NCBI GenBank assembly: GCA_050330975.1
Contig: JBHJHK010000182.1
Span: forward strand, 1 to 5,210
Source: JBHJHK01 sp050330975
GTDB lineage: Bacteria > Pseudomonadota > Gammaproteobacteria > Competibacterales > Competibacteraceae
DNA length: 5,210 nucleotides
Reading direction: 5' to 3'
Shown here: piece after piece, positions 1 through 5,210 of the stretch
How the letters are laid out: each line of letters opens with the position of its first letter
Numbering within the stretch: position 1 is the stretch's first letter
Notes under the pieces: model-generated
Databases searched by the model: none
What the model was told of the DNA's origin: nothing
Seen by the model: the letters and a program-made list of their open reading frames with translations, nothing else
Program-made: the position numbers and the translations under genes

Positions 1-58
1 TGCTTTGGGGTGTTACTGGGTTTTCGCCGTAGCAAAGGAGCCATCGTCAACGCCATGA
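1..58 (+). CDS. C-terminal end of an upstream gene (partial, tentative)
   Basis: The frame that begins at base 2 is open from the left edge and ends with TGA at 56-58. It would give a C-terminus reading approximately ALGCYWVFAVAKEPSSTP. The stop shares the bases ATGA (55-58) with the ATG of the crotonase gene, the usual arrangement of translationally coupled operon genes, and that is the main reason for choosing this frame. The first residues are hydrophobic, so a membrane protein is possible, but 18 residues are too few to name a family. Another frame also ends nearby (TAG at 28-30), and the crotonase frame itself is open to the left edge, so this call is uncertain. Confidence 0.35.
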   Translation, partial: ALGCYWVFAVAKEPSSTP

Positions 59-849
59 ACGCCGATCCGTCGTCCCCTCCCGTCGATCTCCAGCGCAGTG
101 GCGACATCGCCACCGTGGTGCTCAACCGCCCGGAGAAACTCAACGCCCTCACCAAGGGGCTGTGGCTGGGTTTGGGGGACATCTTCGCCGCCTTGAGCGA
201 GGACTCCACCCTGCGCTGCATCGTGTTGCGGGGTGCGGGCTCGCGGGCCTTTTCCCCGGGTAACGACATCGGAGAGTTCGCCACCGAACGGGCCAACCTG
301 GACCAGGGGCGGGCCTATGGGGCCATCATGGCCCACACCCTCGACACCATGGCCCGCTGTCCCCACCCCGTGGTCGTACTGATCCAGGGTATCTGCGTCG
401 GTGGCGGCCTGGAGTTGGCGGCCACTGGTGACCTGCGCATCTGCGGCACCTCCAGTCGCTTTGGGGTACCCATCAACCGCTTGGGTCTCACCATGGCCTA
501 CCCGGAAATTCGGGCCCTGGTGGGGGTGGTGGGTCGGGCTGTGGCCCTGGAAATGCTATTGGAGGGGCAGATTTTCTCCGCCCAAGAGGCCTTGGCCAAG
601 GGCTTGGTCACCCGGGTGGTGGCCGACGCCGCCGTGGAGGCCGAGGCCTACGCCTGCGCTCGTCGCATCGCCCAGGGGGCGCCGTTGGTGGCCCGCTGGC
701 ACAAGCGCTTTATCCGCCGCCTGGAAGACCCCGCGCCCCTGGCGGTCGACGAGGCGGATGAAGGCTATGCCTGCTTTGCCACCGAGGACTTTCAAATCGG
801 CTACCGGGCGTTTCTGGCCAAGGAAACCCCAGTATTTAAGGGGCGCTGA
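55..849 (+). CDS. Enoyl-CoA hydratase/isomerase (crotonase) superfamily protein
   Basis: This 264-residue protein has the normal length of a crotonase, an enzyme fold that acts on acyl-CoA thioesters in the cytoplasm. Seen in the sequence: the N-terminal strand and LNRPEKLNAL motif (residues 23-32), the first oxyanion-hole segment AFSPGNDI (65-72), and the second, GICVGGGLELA (112-122). Glu120 aligns with Glu144 of rat mitochondrial enoyl-CoA hydratase. Twenty residues later, where that enzyme has its second catalytic acid Glu164, this protein has Ile140 (FGVPINRLG). It may therefore not be a classical hydratase; isomerase, dehydratase, hydrolase or another crotonase chemistry is open. The ATG at 55 was chosen because it leaves a typical short N-terminus and forms an ATGA overlap with a probable upstream stop. 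An AAAGGAG at 34-40 is 14 bases away, rather far for a ribosome site. A GTG at 10 is in frame but would add 15 residues of unlike composition. The gene is followed after one base by a CoA-transferase, as in CaiB/CaiD-type pairs. Confidence 0.92.
   Translation: MNADPSSPPVDLQRSGDIATVVLNRPEKLNALTKGLWLGLGDIFAALSEDSTLRCIVLRGAGSRAFSPGNDIGEFATERANLDQGRAYGAIMAHTLDTMARCPHPVVVLIQGICVGGGLELAATGDLRICGTSSRFGVPINRLGLTMAYPEIRALVGVVGRAVALEMLLEGQIFSAQEALAKGLVTRVVADAAVEAEAYACARRIAQGAPLVARWHKRFIRRLEDPAPLAVDEADEGYACFATEDFQIGYRAFLAKETPVFKGR
838..843 (+). promoter_or_regulatory. Ribosome binding site that fixes the GTG start of the CoA-transferase
   Basis: AAGGGG lies inside the last codons of the crotonase gene and 7 bases before the GTG at 851. 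It supports initiation there and not at in-frame codons further upstream, which would read through the crotonase gene in the wrong frame. Confidence 0.6.
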
Positions 850-850
850 G

Positions 851-2071
851 GTGGGGCCCTTGGCGGGCGTCAAGGTGGTCGAGCTGGCCCACATCATGGC
901 GGGGCCGGTGTGCGGCCTCATGTTGGCCGACCTGGGGGCCGCGGTCACCAAGGTGGAAAAACTCGACGGCGACGACGCTCGCCGCTTTGTTCCCCCCACC
1001 CTCCAGGGCGAATCGGCGGCCTTTATGATGCTCAACCGCAACAAGCGGGGCATTGCCGTCGACCTCAAGCAGGCCGCCGGGCGCGAGGTGGTCTTGAGCC
1101 TGCTCAAAGGCGCCGATGTGGTGATCGAGAACTACCGCAAGGGCACCATGGAGCGGTTGGGTTTGGGCTACGACGCCCTAGCCGCCGTCAATCCGGGCTT
1201 GGTGTACTGCGAGGTGTCGGGTTTTGGCCGCACCGGGCCCTTGGGGGAGCAGGGCGGCTTTGACCTCATCGCCCAGGGCATGTCGGGGCTGATGAGCATC
1301 ACCGGGGAGGGAGGCGATCGACCGCCGGTGAAGTGTGGCCCGCCCATCACCGACATCACCGCCGGCATCTTGGCGGCCATGGGGGTGTGCGCCGCCCTCC
1401 ACCACCGCCACCACACCGGCCGCGGCCAGCGGGTGGACACCTCGCTGTTCGAGGCGGGCATCGTCCAGACCTACTGGCAGTCGGCTATCGCCCTGGCCAC
1501 CGGCCAATCCCCCGGCGCCCTGGGGTCCGCCCACCCCCTCAACGCCCCCTACCAGGCCTTTGCCACCCGTGATGGTTGGATCACCGTGGGCGCCGCCAAC
1601 CAGGCCAACTGGCTCAAGCTCCTCAAGGCGTTGGGGGCCGAAGCCCTCCAGGAGCAGCCGCGCTTTGCCAGCAACGCCGCCCGCATGGCCCATTTGGATG
1701 AGTTGGTGGCCGAACTCAGCCCCCATTTCGCCGCCCACACCACCGCCGAGTGGTTGGAGTGCTTTGCCGCCATGGGTTTTCCCGCTGGTCCCATCCTCGA
1801 CGTGGGCGAAATGCACCGCCATCCCCAGACCCTGGCCCGACGGATGGTGTGCGAGGTGCCCCACCGTCGGTTGGGTACCACCGAGACCCTTGGTCCGCCG
1901 GTGAAGTTCTCCACCACCCCGTTGGCGGTGACCCGCGGGGCCCCCTTGCTCGGGGAGCACACCTGGGAGATCTTGACCGAGGGCGGCTACAGCGCCGCCG
2001 CCATCCAGGGGTTAGTCGACGCCAAGGCGGTGGTGGTCGCCGACCTCACAGCCACAACAACTGGCGGTTGA
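851..2071 (+). CDS. Class III CoA-transferase, CaiB/BaiF family
   Basis: This 406-residue protein has the usual length of the CaiB/BaiF family, which includes formyl-CoA, carnitine and benzylsuccinate CoA-transferases and alpha-methylacyl-CoA racemase. Members move CoA from one carboxylic acid to another through a covalent aspartyl-CoA intermediate, or racemise branched acyl-CoAs. Seen here: the N-terminal motif AGPVCGLMLADLGA (residues 17-30) followed by VTKVE; LNRNKRGIAVDLK (61-73); the segment DVVIENYRKG (89-98); YCEVSGFGRTGP (119-130); and TGRGQRVDTSLFEA (189-202). Asp168 in PPITDITAG fits the catalytic aspartate (Asp169 of formyl-CoA transferase). The C-terminal domain ends with GYSAAAIQGL (379-388), the common end of the family; the following residues form a short extra tail that overlaps the opposite gene. 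The start is GTG at 851, one base after the crotonase stop, with a ribosome site at 838-843, so the two genes are certainly translated together. Transferase versus racemase, and the substrate, cannot be settled from the sequence. Confidence 0.93.
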   Translation: MGPLAGVKVVELAHIMAGPVCGLMLADLGAAVTKVEKLDGDDARRFVPPTLQGESAAFMMLNRNKRGIAVDLKQAAGREVVLSLLKGADVVIENYRKGTMERLGLGYDALAAVNPGLVYCEVSGFGRTGPLGEQGGFDLIAQGMSGLMSITGEGGDRPPVKCGPPITDITAGILAAMGVCAALHHRHHTGRGQRVDTSLFEAGIVQTYWQSAIALATGQSPGALGSAHPLNAPYQAFATRDGWITVGAANQANWLKLLKALGAEALQEQPRFASNAARMAHLDELVAELSPHFAAHTTAEWLECFAAMGFPAGPILDVGEMHRHPQTLARRMVCEVPHRRLGTTETLGPPVKFSTTPLAVTRGAPLLGEHTWEILTEGGYSAAAIQGLVDAKAVVVADLTATTTGG

Positions 2072-2747
2072 GGTGCTGGATCAAGGGCTTTAGGGGTTCG
2101 TCGCGTCGCCCCACCACCGCCATACTCCCCCGCCCCACGGGTAGTAATGCCCCCCGCCAGATTCCGGTCTCCAGGGGTAGCTGTTGGGGGATGGCGAGGG
2201 CTGGAAACAGCAATACCAACACCGGACCCCGCTGTCCCGTCAGGGTCAATTGCAGACCGCTGTGGTGCTGGAGCTCGATGGCCAGGGCCCGGCGCACATC
2301 GCCCAAGGGGCCCCGCAGGTCGAGGCCCAGGGTCATGAGTGCGCGGCGCAGGCTGGTGTGGTCGATCCCGGGGCCCGGGGTGGCCATGAGCAACCCCCTT
2401 TCCAGGCGCTGGTGGAGGACCTCTTGTAGGCGGCTGGCCGCCGACGCTTGTCCCCGTGTGCCCAAACCCCAAATCAAAGCCAAAAGCGCCACCAGCAGCA
2501 GAGGAGCCAGCCACCGCAGCCAACGGCGAGGTCGCAACGGCGTTTCAAAGGGCTGGTTGAGAATTAACCGCGACGACAACCCCTCGGGGACCTCCAACTG
2601 CAGAGCGGCCCGCAGGCGTTGCTCCAGGTGCTCCACCCGCTTGACCTCCCGGGCGCAGTCGGGACAGCGGCGCCGGTGGCGGAGAAAGTCGGTGTGTTGG
2701 TCGCCCGGGTTGATCAACAGCCGGCGGCGAAAGTCCAGGCAGTTCAC
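2046..2747 (-). CDS. Membrane anti-sigma factor with zinc-finger-like N-terminus, DUF3379-like
   Basis: This 233-residue protein is the probable antagonist of the sigma factor just upstream. Its cytoplasmic N-terminus starts MNCLDFRRRLL, as in DUF3379 proteins, and contains Cys3 and then His24-x3-Cys28-x2-Cys31, the zinc-binding pattern of ZAS anti-sigma factors. A single membrane helix lies at about residues 76-95 (WLRWLAPLLLVALLALIWGL), preceded by the basic run RPRR, which predicts an N-in orientation. The remaining 135 or so residues would be periplasmic and show no enzyme motif I recognise; they probably sense an envelope signal. The start is GTG, sharing GTGA with the sigma stop (2744-2747), which points to coupled translation and a fixed ratio of the two proteins. 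The ribosome site is weak (a GGGG stretch in the sigma gene's end), consistent with coupling. The 3' end overlaps the opposing CoA-transferase gene by 26 bases. The anti-sigma role is inferred from the motif, the topology and the position; the DUF3379 match is from memory of the family. Confidence 0.82.
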   Translation of the reverse strand: MNCLDFRRRLLINPGDQHTDFLRHRRRCPDCAREVKRVEHLEQRLRAALQLEVPEGLSSRLILNQPFETPLRPRRWLRWLAPLLLVALLALIWGLGTRGQASAASRLQEVLHQRLERGLLMATPGPGIDHTSLRRALMTLGLDLRGPLGDVRRALAIELQHHSGLQLTLTGQRGPVLVLLFPALAIPQQLPLETGIWRGALLPVGRGSMAVVGRRDEPLKPLIQHLNRQLLWL

Positions 2748-3241
2748 GACGATCGCCCCAGACTGCGGGCCGCGGGCAAGACCTTGAGGAGGTCCCGCAA
2801 ACAGCGCCGACCCCGGGCCAGCCGACTGGTGGTGGCGCTGGGGGTGAGGTGGAGGAGGAGGGCGATATCGGCGGTGGAAAAGCCCCCCAGGATTTGGAGT
2901 AACAAGGGATCTCGGTAGGCCAAGGGCAGTTGCCGAAAGGCCCGGCGCAGGGCTGCCGTCGAGGCTTGGTCAAATCCCCCCGCGCCCTTGGAGGGCGGAT
3001 CCGGGTCGATCTGGGGTTCTAGGGGTAGATGGCGGCTCGCCAATTGGCGCAGGGTGGCGAACAGCCAGCGCCTGGCCGAGTGCTCGTCGCGGAGGGTGTC
3101 GATGGTGCGCCATGCCCGGGTGAAGGTCTCCTGGAGTAAACCCTCGATGGGCAAGTCTTCATCGAGCCAATGGGCGTAGCGGTACAAGTCGGCGGCGAAG
3201 GCTTGGACCAGCGCCTCAAAACGCTGGGACTTTCTATCCAT
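2744..3241 (-). CDS. ECF-type RNA polymerase sigma factor (sigma-70 family)
   Basis: This 165-residue protein has the two-domain layout of extracytoplasmic-function sigma factors and is slightly short for the class. Region 2 covers roughly residues 8-45, with the core-polymerase-binding and -10-recognition stretch PIEGLLQETFTRAWR (31-45). A short variable linker follows (about 72-95), then region 4 at about 98-151, with LPLAYRDPLLLQILGGFS and a helix-turn-helix in TADIALLLHLTPSATTSRLARGRR that would contact the -35 element. There is no sigma 1.1 or region 3, as expected for the class. The ATG at 3241 has GGAAG 7 bases upstream (3249-3253). The gene precedes, and overlaps by 4 bases, the anti-sigma gene, the standard order for such pairs. 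It likely directs a small regulon and may control its own promoter, but no clear ECF-type promoter was found upstream; a sigma-70-like one was. The specific ECF group and the inducing signal are not identifiable here. Confidence 0.9.
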   Translation of the reverse strand: MDRKSQRFEALVQAFAADLYRYAHWLDEDLPIEGLLQETFTRAWRTIDTLRDEHSARRWLFATLRQLASRHLPLEPQIDPDPPSKGAGGFDQASTAALRRAFRQLPLAYRDPLLLQILGGFSTADIALLLHLTPSATTSRLARGRRCLRDLLKVLPAARSLGRSS

Positions 3242-3339
3242 GGCCGTGCTTCCAAGGGGCGATGGGCCGGCGGTTGCCGATCGATGATGTGGGCATGGTT
3301 TGGGTGGTCAAGTCGGGTGGAGCGGTCCCCGCACCTTCG

Positions 3340-3368
3340 ATCATAGCCCATGGCGGGAAAATTGTGAT
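3340..3368 (-). promoter_or_regulatory. Candidate sigma-70 promoter for the sigma/anti-sigma operon
   Basis: On the minus strand, ATCACA (bases 3363-3368, 4 of 6 matches to TTGACA) is followed after exactly 17 bases by TATGAT (3340-3345, 5 of 6 matches to TATAAT). Transcription would begin near 3333 and leave an untranslated leader of about 90 bases before the sigma ATG. The spacing is ideal and the site is in the only sizeable gap on this strand, so the call is reasonable, but it rests on two short matches. Confidence 0.5.
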
Positions 3369-3370
3369 CG

Positions 3371-3380
3371 GGAATATTCC
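3371..3380. promoter_or_regulatory. Perfect 10-bp palindrome GGAATATTCC next to the candidate -35 element
   Basis: GGAATATTCC is a perfect inverted repeat ending 2 bases upstream of the candidate -35 element on the minus strand. Its position would suit a regulator operator. Its GGAAT also resembles the GGAAC of ECF-type -35 elements, but no matching ECF -10 element follows at the right distance. It is short and could be chance. Confidence 0.25.
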
Positions 3381-3419
3381 ACCCCACAGGCCCGGGGGAT
3401 CCGCCGCAAGCTCTAGAAG

Positions 3420-3436
3420 ATAATTTTTTTTAAATT
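3420..3436. other. 17-bp pure A/T tract in a GC-rich setting
   Basis: The bases between the ung stop codon and the sigma promoter region include 17 consecutive A/T pairs with a run of eight T (plus strand, 3424-3431). It is the most A/T-rich spot in the window. No GC-rich hairpin directly precedes the T run on the plus strand, and on the minus strand it is an A run, so it does not fit an intrinsic terminator for ung. DNA bending, or an upstream element about 90-100 bases before the predicted start of the sigma transcript, is possible. Confidence 0.4.
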
Positions 3437-4152
3437 CAATTCGTTGGCAGGGACCAATCGACGGTGGTGCGCCCGGCTTCCCCGAGGAGTTGATCGATTT
3501 TAGAAAACGGATGGCTGCCGAAAAAGCCCCGATTCGCCGACAGCGGCGAGGGGTGGGCCGATTCCACCACGGCGTGGTGGGAGGCGGCCACGAGGGGCCG
3601 CTTTTTGCGAGCATAATTGCCCCACAGCACAAAGACCACCCGCTTGGGTTGGGCGGCTACCGCCTGGAGGATGGCGTCGGTGAAGGTCTCCCAGCCTCGA
3701 CCCTGGTGGGAGTTGGCCTTGTGGGCCCGCACCGTCAATACGGCGTTGAGCAACAACACGCCCCGTTGGGCCCAGGGCAGCAGATAGCCATGGCGGGGTG
3801 GGGGAATCCCCAAATCGGCCTCGAGCTCTTGGAAGATATTCACCAAGGAGGGAGGTTGCTCCACCCCGGGGCGCACGGAAAAGCTCAAGCCGTGGGCCTG
3901 GCCTGGGCCGTGGTAGGGATCTTGGCCCAAAATCACCACCTTGACCCGGGATAGGGGCGTCTGCTCCAAGGCGGCAAACACGTCCTCGGGGGCGGGAAAT
4001 ACTCGGTGCTGGCGGCGTTCGGCGGCGACAAAGGCCTGGAGGTCGGCGAAGTAGGGGCGCTGGACCTCATCTCCTAGGGCCACTTGCCAAGTGGGAGGCA
4101 GGGGGGGAAATGGCGCCTTGGCGAGCGTTGTAATCGAGGTGTCTTCGCTCAA
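3436..4152 (-). CDS. ung: Uracil-DNA glycosylase, family 1
   Basis: This 238-residue enzyme removes uracil from DNA by cutting the N-glycosidic bond, the first step of base-excision repair, in the cytoplasm. The family-1 motifs are complete: VVILGQDPYHGPGQAHGLSFS (residues 72-92) with the water-activating Asp78 (Asp64 in E. coli Ung); LLLNAVLTVR (133-142), with the uracil-recognising Asn136; VLWGNYARKK (175-184); and the DNA-intercalation loop HPSPLSANRGF with His200 (His187 in E. coli). Length is close to the 229 residues of E. coli Ung, so it appears intact. The start is TTG at 4152, chosen because GAGGAGG sits 7 bases upstream and the N-terminus then has normal length. The TRAP gene ends 40 bases before it on the same strand, so co-transcription is possible but functionally unexplained. 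Confidence 0.97.
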   Translation of the reverse strand: MSEDTSITTLAKAPFPPLPPTWQVALGDEVQRPYFADLQAFVAAERRQHRVFPAPEDVFAALEQTPLSRVKVVILGQDPYHGPGQAHGLSFSVRPGVEQPPSLVNIFQELEADLGIPPPRHGYLLPWAQRGVLLLNAVLTVRAHKANSHQGRGWETFTDAILQAVAAQPKRVVFVLWGNYARKKRPLVAASHHAVVESAHPSPLSANRGFFGSHPFSKIDQLLGEAGRTTVDWSLPTN

Positions 4153-4159
4153 GGGTTCG

Positions 4160-4166
4160 CCTCCTC
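4160..4166 (-). promoter_or_regulatory. Strong ribosome binding site that decides the TTG start of ung
   Basis: On the minus strand GAGGAGG lies 7 bases before the TTG at 4152. It is the strongest Shine-Dalgarno match in the window and makes up for the rare start codon; no ATG or GTG lies in frame at a suitable distance. Confidence 0.75.
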
Positions 4167-4192
4167 GGTCAATCCCGGGGGCAGCACTGGGG

Positions 4193-5210
4193 TCAGTCCC
4201 AGTAGCGGGCCCGTTGGGCCAGCATGGTCATGGCCATGGGTTCGGCGTAGCGACTGGCCTGGCGGGCAAAGGTCAGGTAGCTCTCTCCCACTCGCTTGGC
4301 CGCGGCATCGTCGGCCATGAGTTGTGACACCACCTCGCGGGTGGCGGTTTGCAGGGCCGCCACCACGTCTTCGGGGAAGGAGGCGACCCTCACCCCCTGG
4401 GCTTTTAGGGTCTCTAGGGCCCGGATGTTGTGGTAGAGAAAATCCCCGCTGGTGTCCAGGGCCACGGCGCGGCAGGCGGTGGCCACCGCCAGTTGGAGCT
4501 CAGAGGGTAAGGCGTCAAACGCCCGGCGGTTGACCACCAGATCCAACGCCGGTCCCGGTTCATGGAAGGCCGGTAGGTAGTAGTGGGAGGCCGCTTTGTG
4601 GAGGCCAAAGGCCAAATCGTTCCAGGGCCCCACCCACTCGGCGGCGTCGACGGTGCCGCTCTCCAAGGCGGTGAAGATCTCCCCGGGGGGGATCAATACC
4701 GAGGTAACCCCCACTTTGGCCATGGCCGCGCCCCCGAGGCCGGCGATGCGCATTTTGAGCCCCTGGAGGTCTTGGAGGCTTTGGATGGGGCGGCGAAACC
4801 AGCCCATGGCTTGGGTGCCTGAGCTGCCGGCGTAAAAACTCCGCAGGCCCAGGGGGGCTAGCACCTCGTCTTTGAGGGCGTCGCCCCCCCCGTAGGTCAG
4901 CCAGGCGGCGAACTCCCCGGCGTCGAGGCCAAAGGGGACATTGGTAAAAAAGTGCAGGGCGGACGCCTTGCCCACCCCGTAGTACAAGGCGGTGTGGCCC
5001 AGCTCCGCCGCGCCGCCACTCACGGCGTCCAGCACTTCAAAGGGCGGCACCAAATCGCCGGCGGCGTAGAGGGTGACGGTGAGGCGGTCGGCGGTGAGGG
5101 CCTGGATGAGATCGGCTAGGCGCTGGGCGTTGACCCCCACCCCGGGGGTGTTGCGGGGCCAACTGGTGACCATTTTCCAGCGGATGGGGGCCTGGGAGGC
5201 GCTTGGGCGG
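4193..5210 (-). CDS. TRAP transporter solute-binding protein, DctP/TakP type (5' end missing)
   Basis: The visible 338 residues belong to the periplasmic binding subunit of a tripartite ATP-independent (TRAP) transporter, which captures a carboxylate and delivers it to a sodium-driven membrane permease. The frame stays open to the right edge. The residues before the first ATG (5173) read APIRWK and run directly into MVTSWPRNTPG, the usual first strand of mature TakP-like proteins. The gene therefore starts outside the window, and the signal peptide should lie there. Counting from that ATG codon, features seen are AAGDLVPPFEVLDAV (37-51), GWFRRPI (124-130), GLKMRIAG (138-145) with the conserved Arg142 that binds the substrate carboxylate in this family, IPPGEIFTALESGTVDAAEW (161-180), and VGPWND (181-186). 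The resemblance to Rhodobacter TakP, which binds pyruvate and other alpha-keto acids, is recalled and not computed; the ligand is uncertain. No membrane subunits (DctQ/DctM) follow; ung does. They must be upstream beyond the window, elsewhere, or absent. Confidence 0.93.
   Translation of the reverse strand, partial: RPSASQAPIRWKMVTSWPRNTPGVGVNAQRLADLIQALTADRLTVTLYAAGDLVPPFEVLDAVSGGAAELGHTALYYGVGKASALHFFTNVPFGLDAGEFAAWLTYGGGDALKDEVLAPLGLRSFYAGSSGTQAMGWFRRPIQSLQDLQGLKMRIAGLGGAAMAKVGVTSVLIPPGEIFTALESGTVDAAEWVGPWNDLAFGLHKAASHYYLPAFHEPGPALDLVVNRRAFDALPSELQLAVATACRAVALDTSGDFLYHNIRALETLKAQGVRVASFPEDVVAALQTATREVVSQLMADDAAAKRVGESYLTFARQASRYAEPMAMTMLAQRARYWD

Noticed and set aside
401..850. Upstream extension of the CoA-transferase frame through the crotonase gene, suggesting a 556-residue protein
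   Set aside because: The extra residues are low-complexity W/P/R-rich translation in the wrong frame of a clear crotonase gene. The GTG at 851 has a ribosome site and begins at the family's normal N-terminus.
1178..1960. Long antisense reading frame of about 260 codons opposite the CoA-transferase, and similar ones elsewhere
   Set aside because: Glycine- and histidine-rich, without recognisable motifs, fully inside a conserved gene; such frames are expected in GC-rich coding DNA with few stop codons.
1750..2787. Plus-strand open frame of 345 codons across the CoA-transferase end and the anti-sigma gene
   Set aside because: Arginine- and serine-rich composition, no ribosome site, and it overlaps well-supported genes on both strands in a different frame.
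3371..3396. ECF-type promoter starting at GGAAT for autoregulation of the sigma gene
   Set aside because: No recognisable ECF -10 element follows 15-17 bases downstream, so only the palindrome and the sigma-70-like promoter were kept as candidates.
3376..3396. CCCC/GGGG pairing downstream of ung as a terminator hairpin
   Set aside because: The stem is short and no T run follows on the minus strand; it does not meet the criteria for an intrinsic terminator.
3389..3417. XbaI, BamHI and SmaI sites close together, with GGATCCCCCGGGC (minus strand) identical to part of a common cloning-vector polylinker
   Set aside because: The match covers only 13 bases. The neighbouring polylinker sites (SpeI, PstI, EcoRI) are absent, the spacing to TCTAGA differs, and the flanks continue as ordinary genomic sequence, so vector contamination is unlikely. 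A vector search would settle it.
4163..4196. Near-repeat GGGACTGACC / GGGATTGACC between the TRAP and ung genes
   Set aside because: Two copies of only ten bases, one of them across a stop codon; most likely chance.

Overview
The window is a GC-rich, gene-dense piece of a bacterial chromosome. It is most likely from a gammaproteobacterium: the short ECF-type sigma factor is followed by a DUF3379-like membrane anti-sigma factor, the uracil-DNA glycosylase is of the Ung (family 1) type, and there is a TakP-like TRAP binding protein. The assignment rests on gene content and is not tested to genus.

Layout. Bases 1-58 probably hold the last codons of an upstream plus-strand gene whose stop overlaps the next start. 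Bases 55-849 encode a crotonase (enoyl-CoA hydratase/isomerase) superfamily protein. One base later, 851-2071 encode a class III (CaiB/BaiF) CoA-transferase. These two form a tightly coupled plus-strand pair for CoA-thioester metabolism. All remaining genes are on the minus strand. Read in their own direction from the right edge they are: a TRAP transporter solute-binding protein (4193-5210, 5' end outside the window), uracil-DNA glycosylase ung (3436-4152, TTG start), a 194-bp intergenic region with a candidate promoter, an ECF-type sigma factor (2744-3241), and its anti-sigma factor (2046-2747, GTG start overlapping the sigma stop by 4 bases). The anti-sigma gene and the CoA-transferase gene meet tail to tail and overlap by 26 bases.

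How the genes work together. The crotonase and CoA-transferase probably activate a carboxylic acid as a CoA thioester and process it. The substrate is not readable from sequence, and the crotonase lacks the second catalytic glutamate of classical hydratases. The sigma/anti-sigma pair is a self-contained envelope-linked or redox-linked regulatory switch. Ung performs base-excision repair of uracil in DNA. The TRAP protein captures a carboxylate, by resemblance an alpha-keto acid, in the periplasm. Nothing in the sequence ties ung or the TRAP protein functionally to the CoA pair.

I saw no RNA gene, insertion sequence, CRISPR array, attachment site or convincing intrinsic terminator. I found no clearly undescribed system. 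The items most worth a second look are the missing crotonase glutamate, the sigma/anti-sigma module with its upstream region, and the 3' gene overlap.
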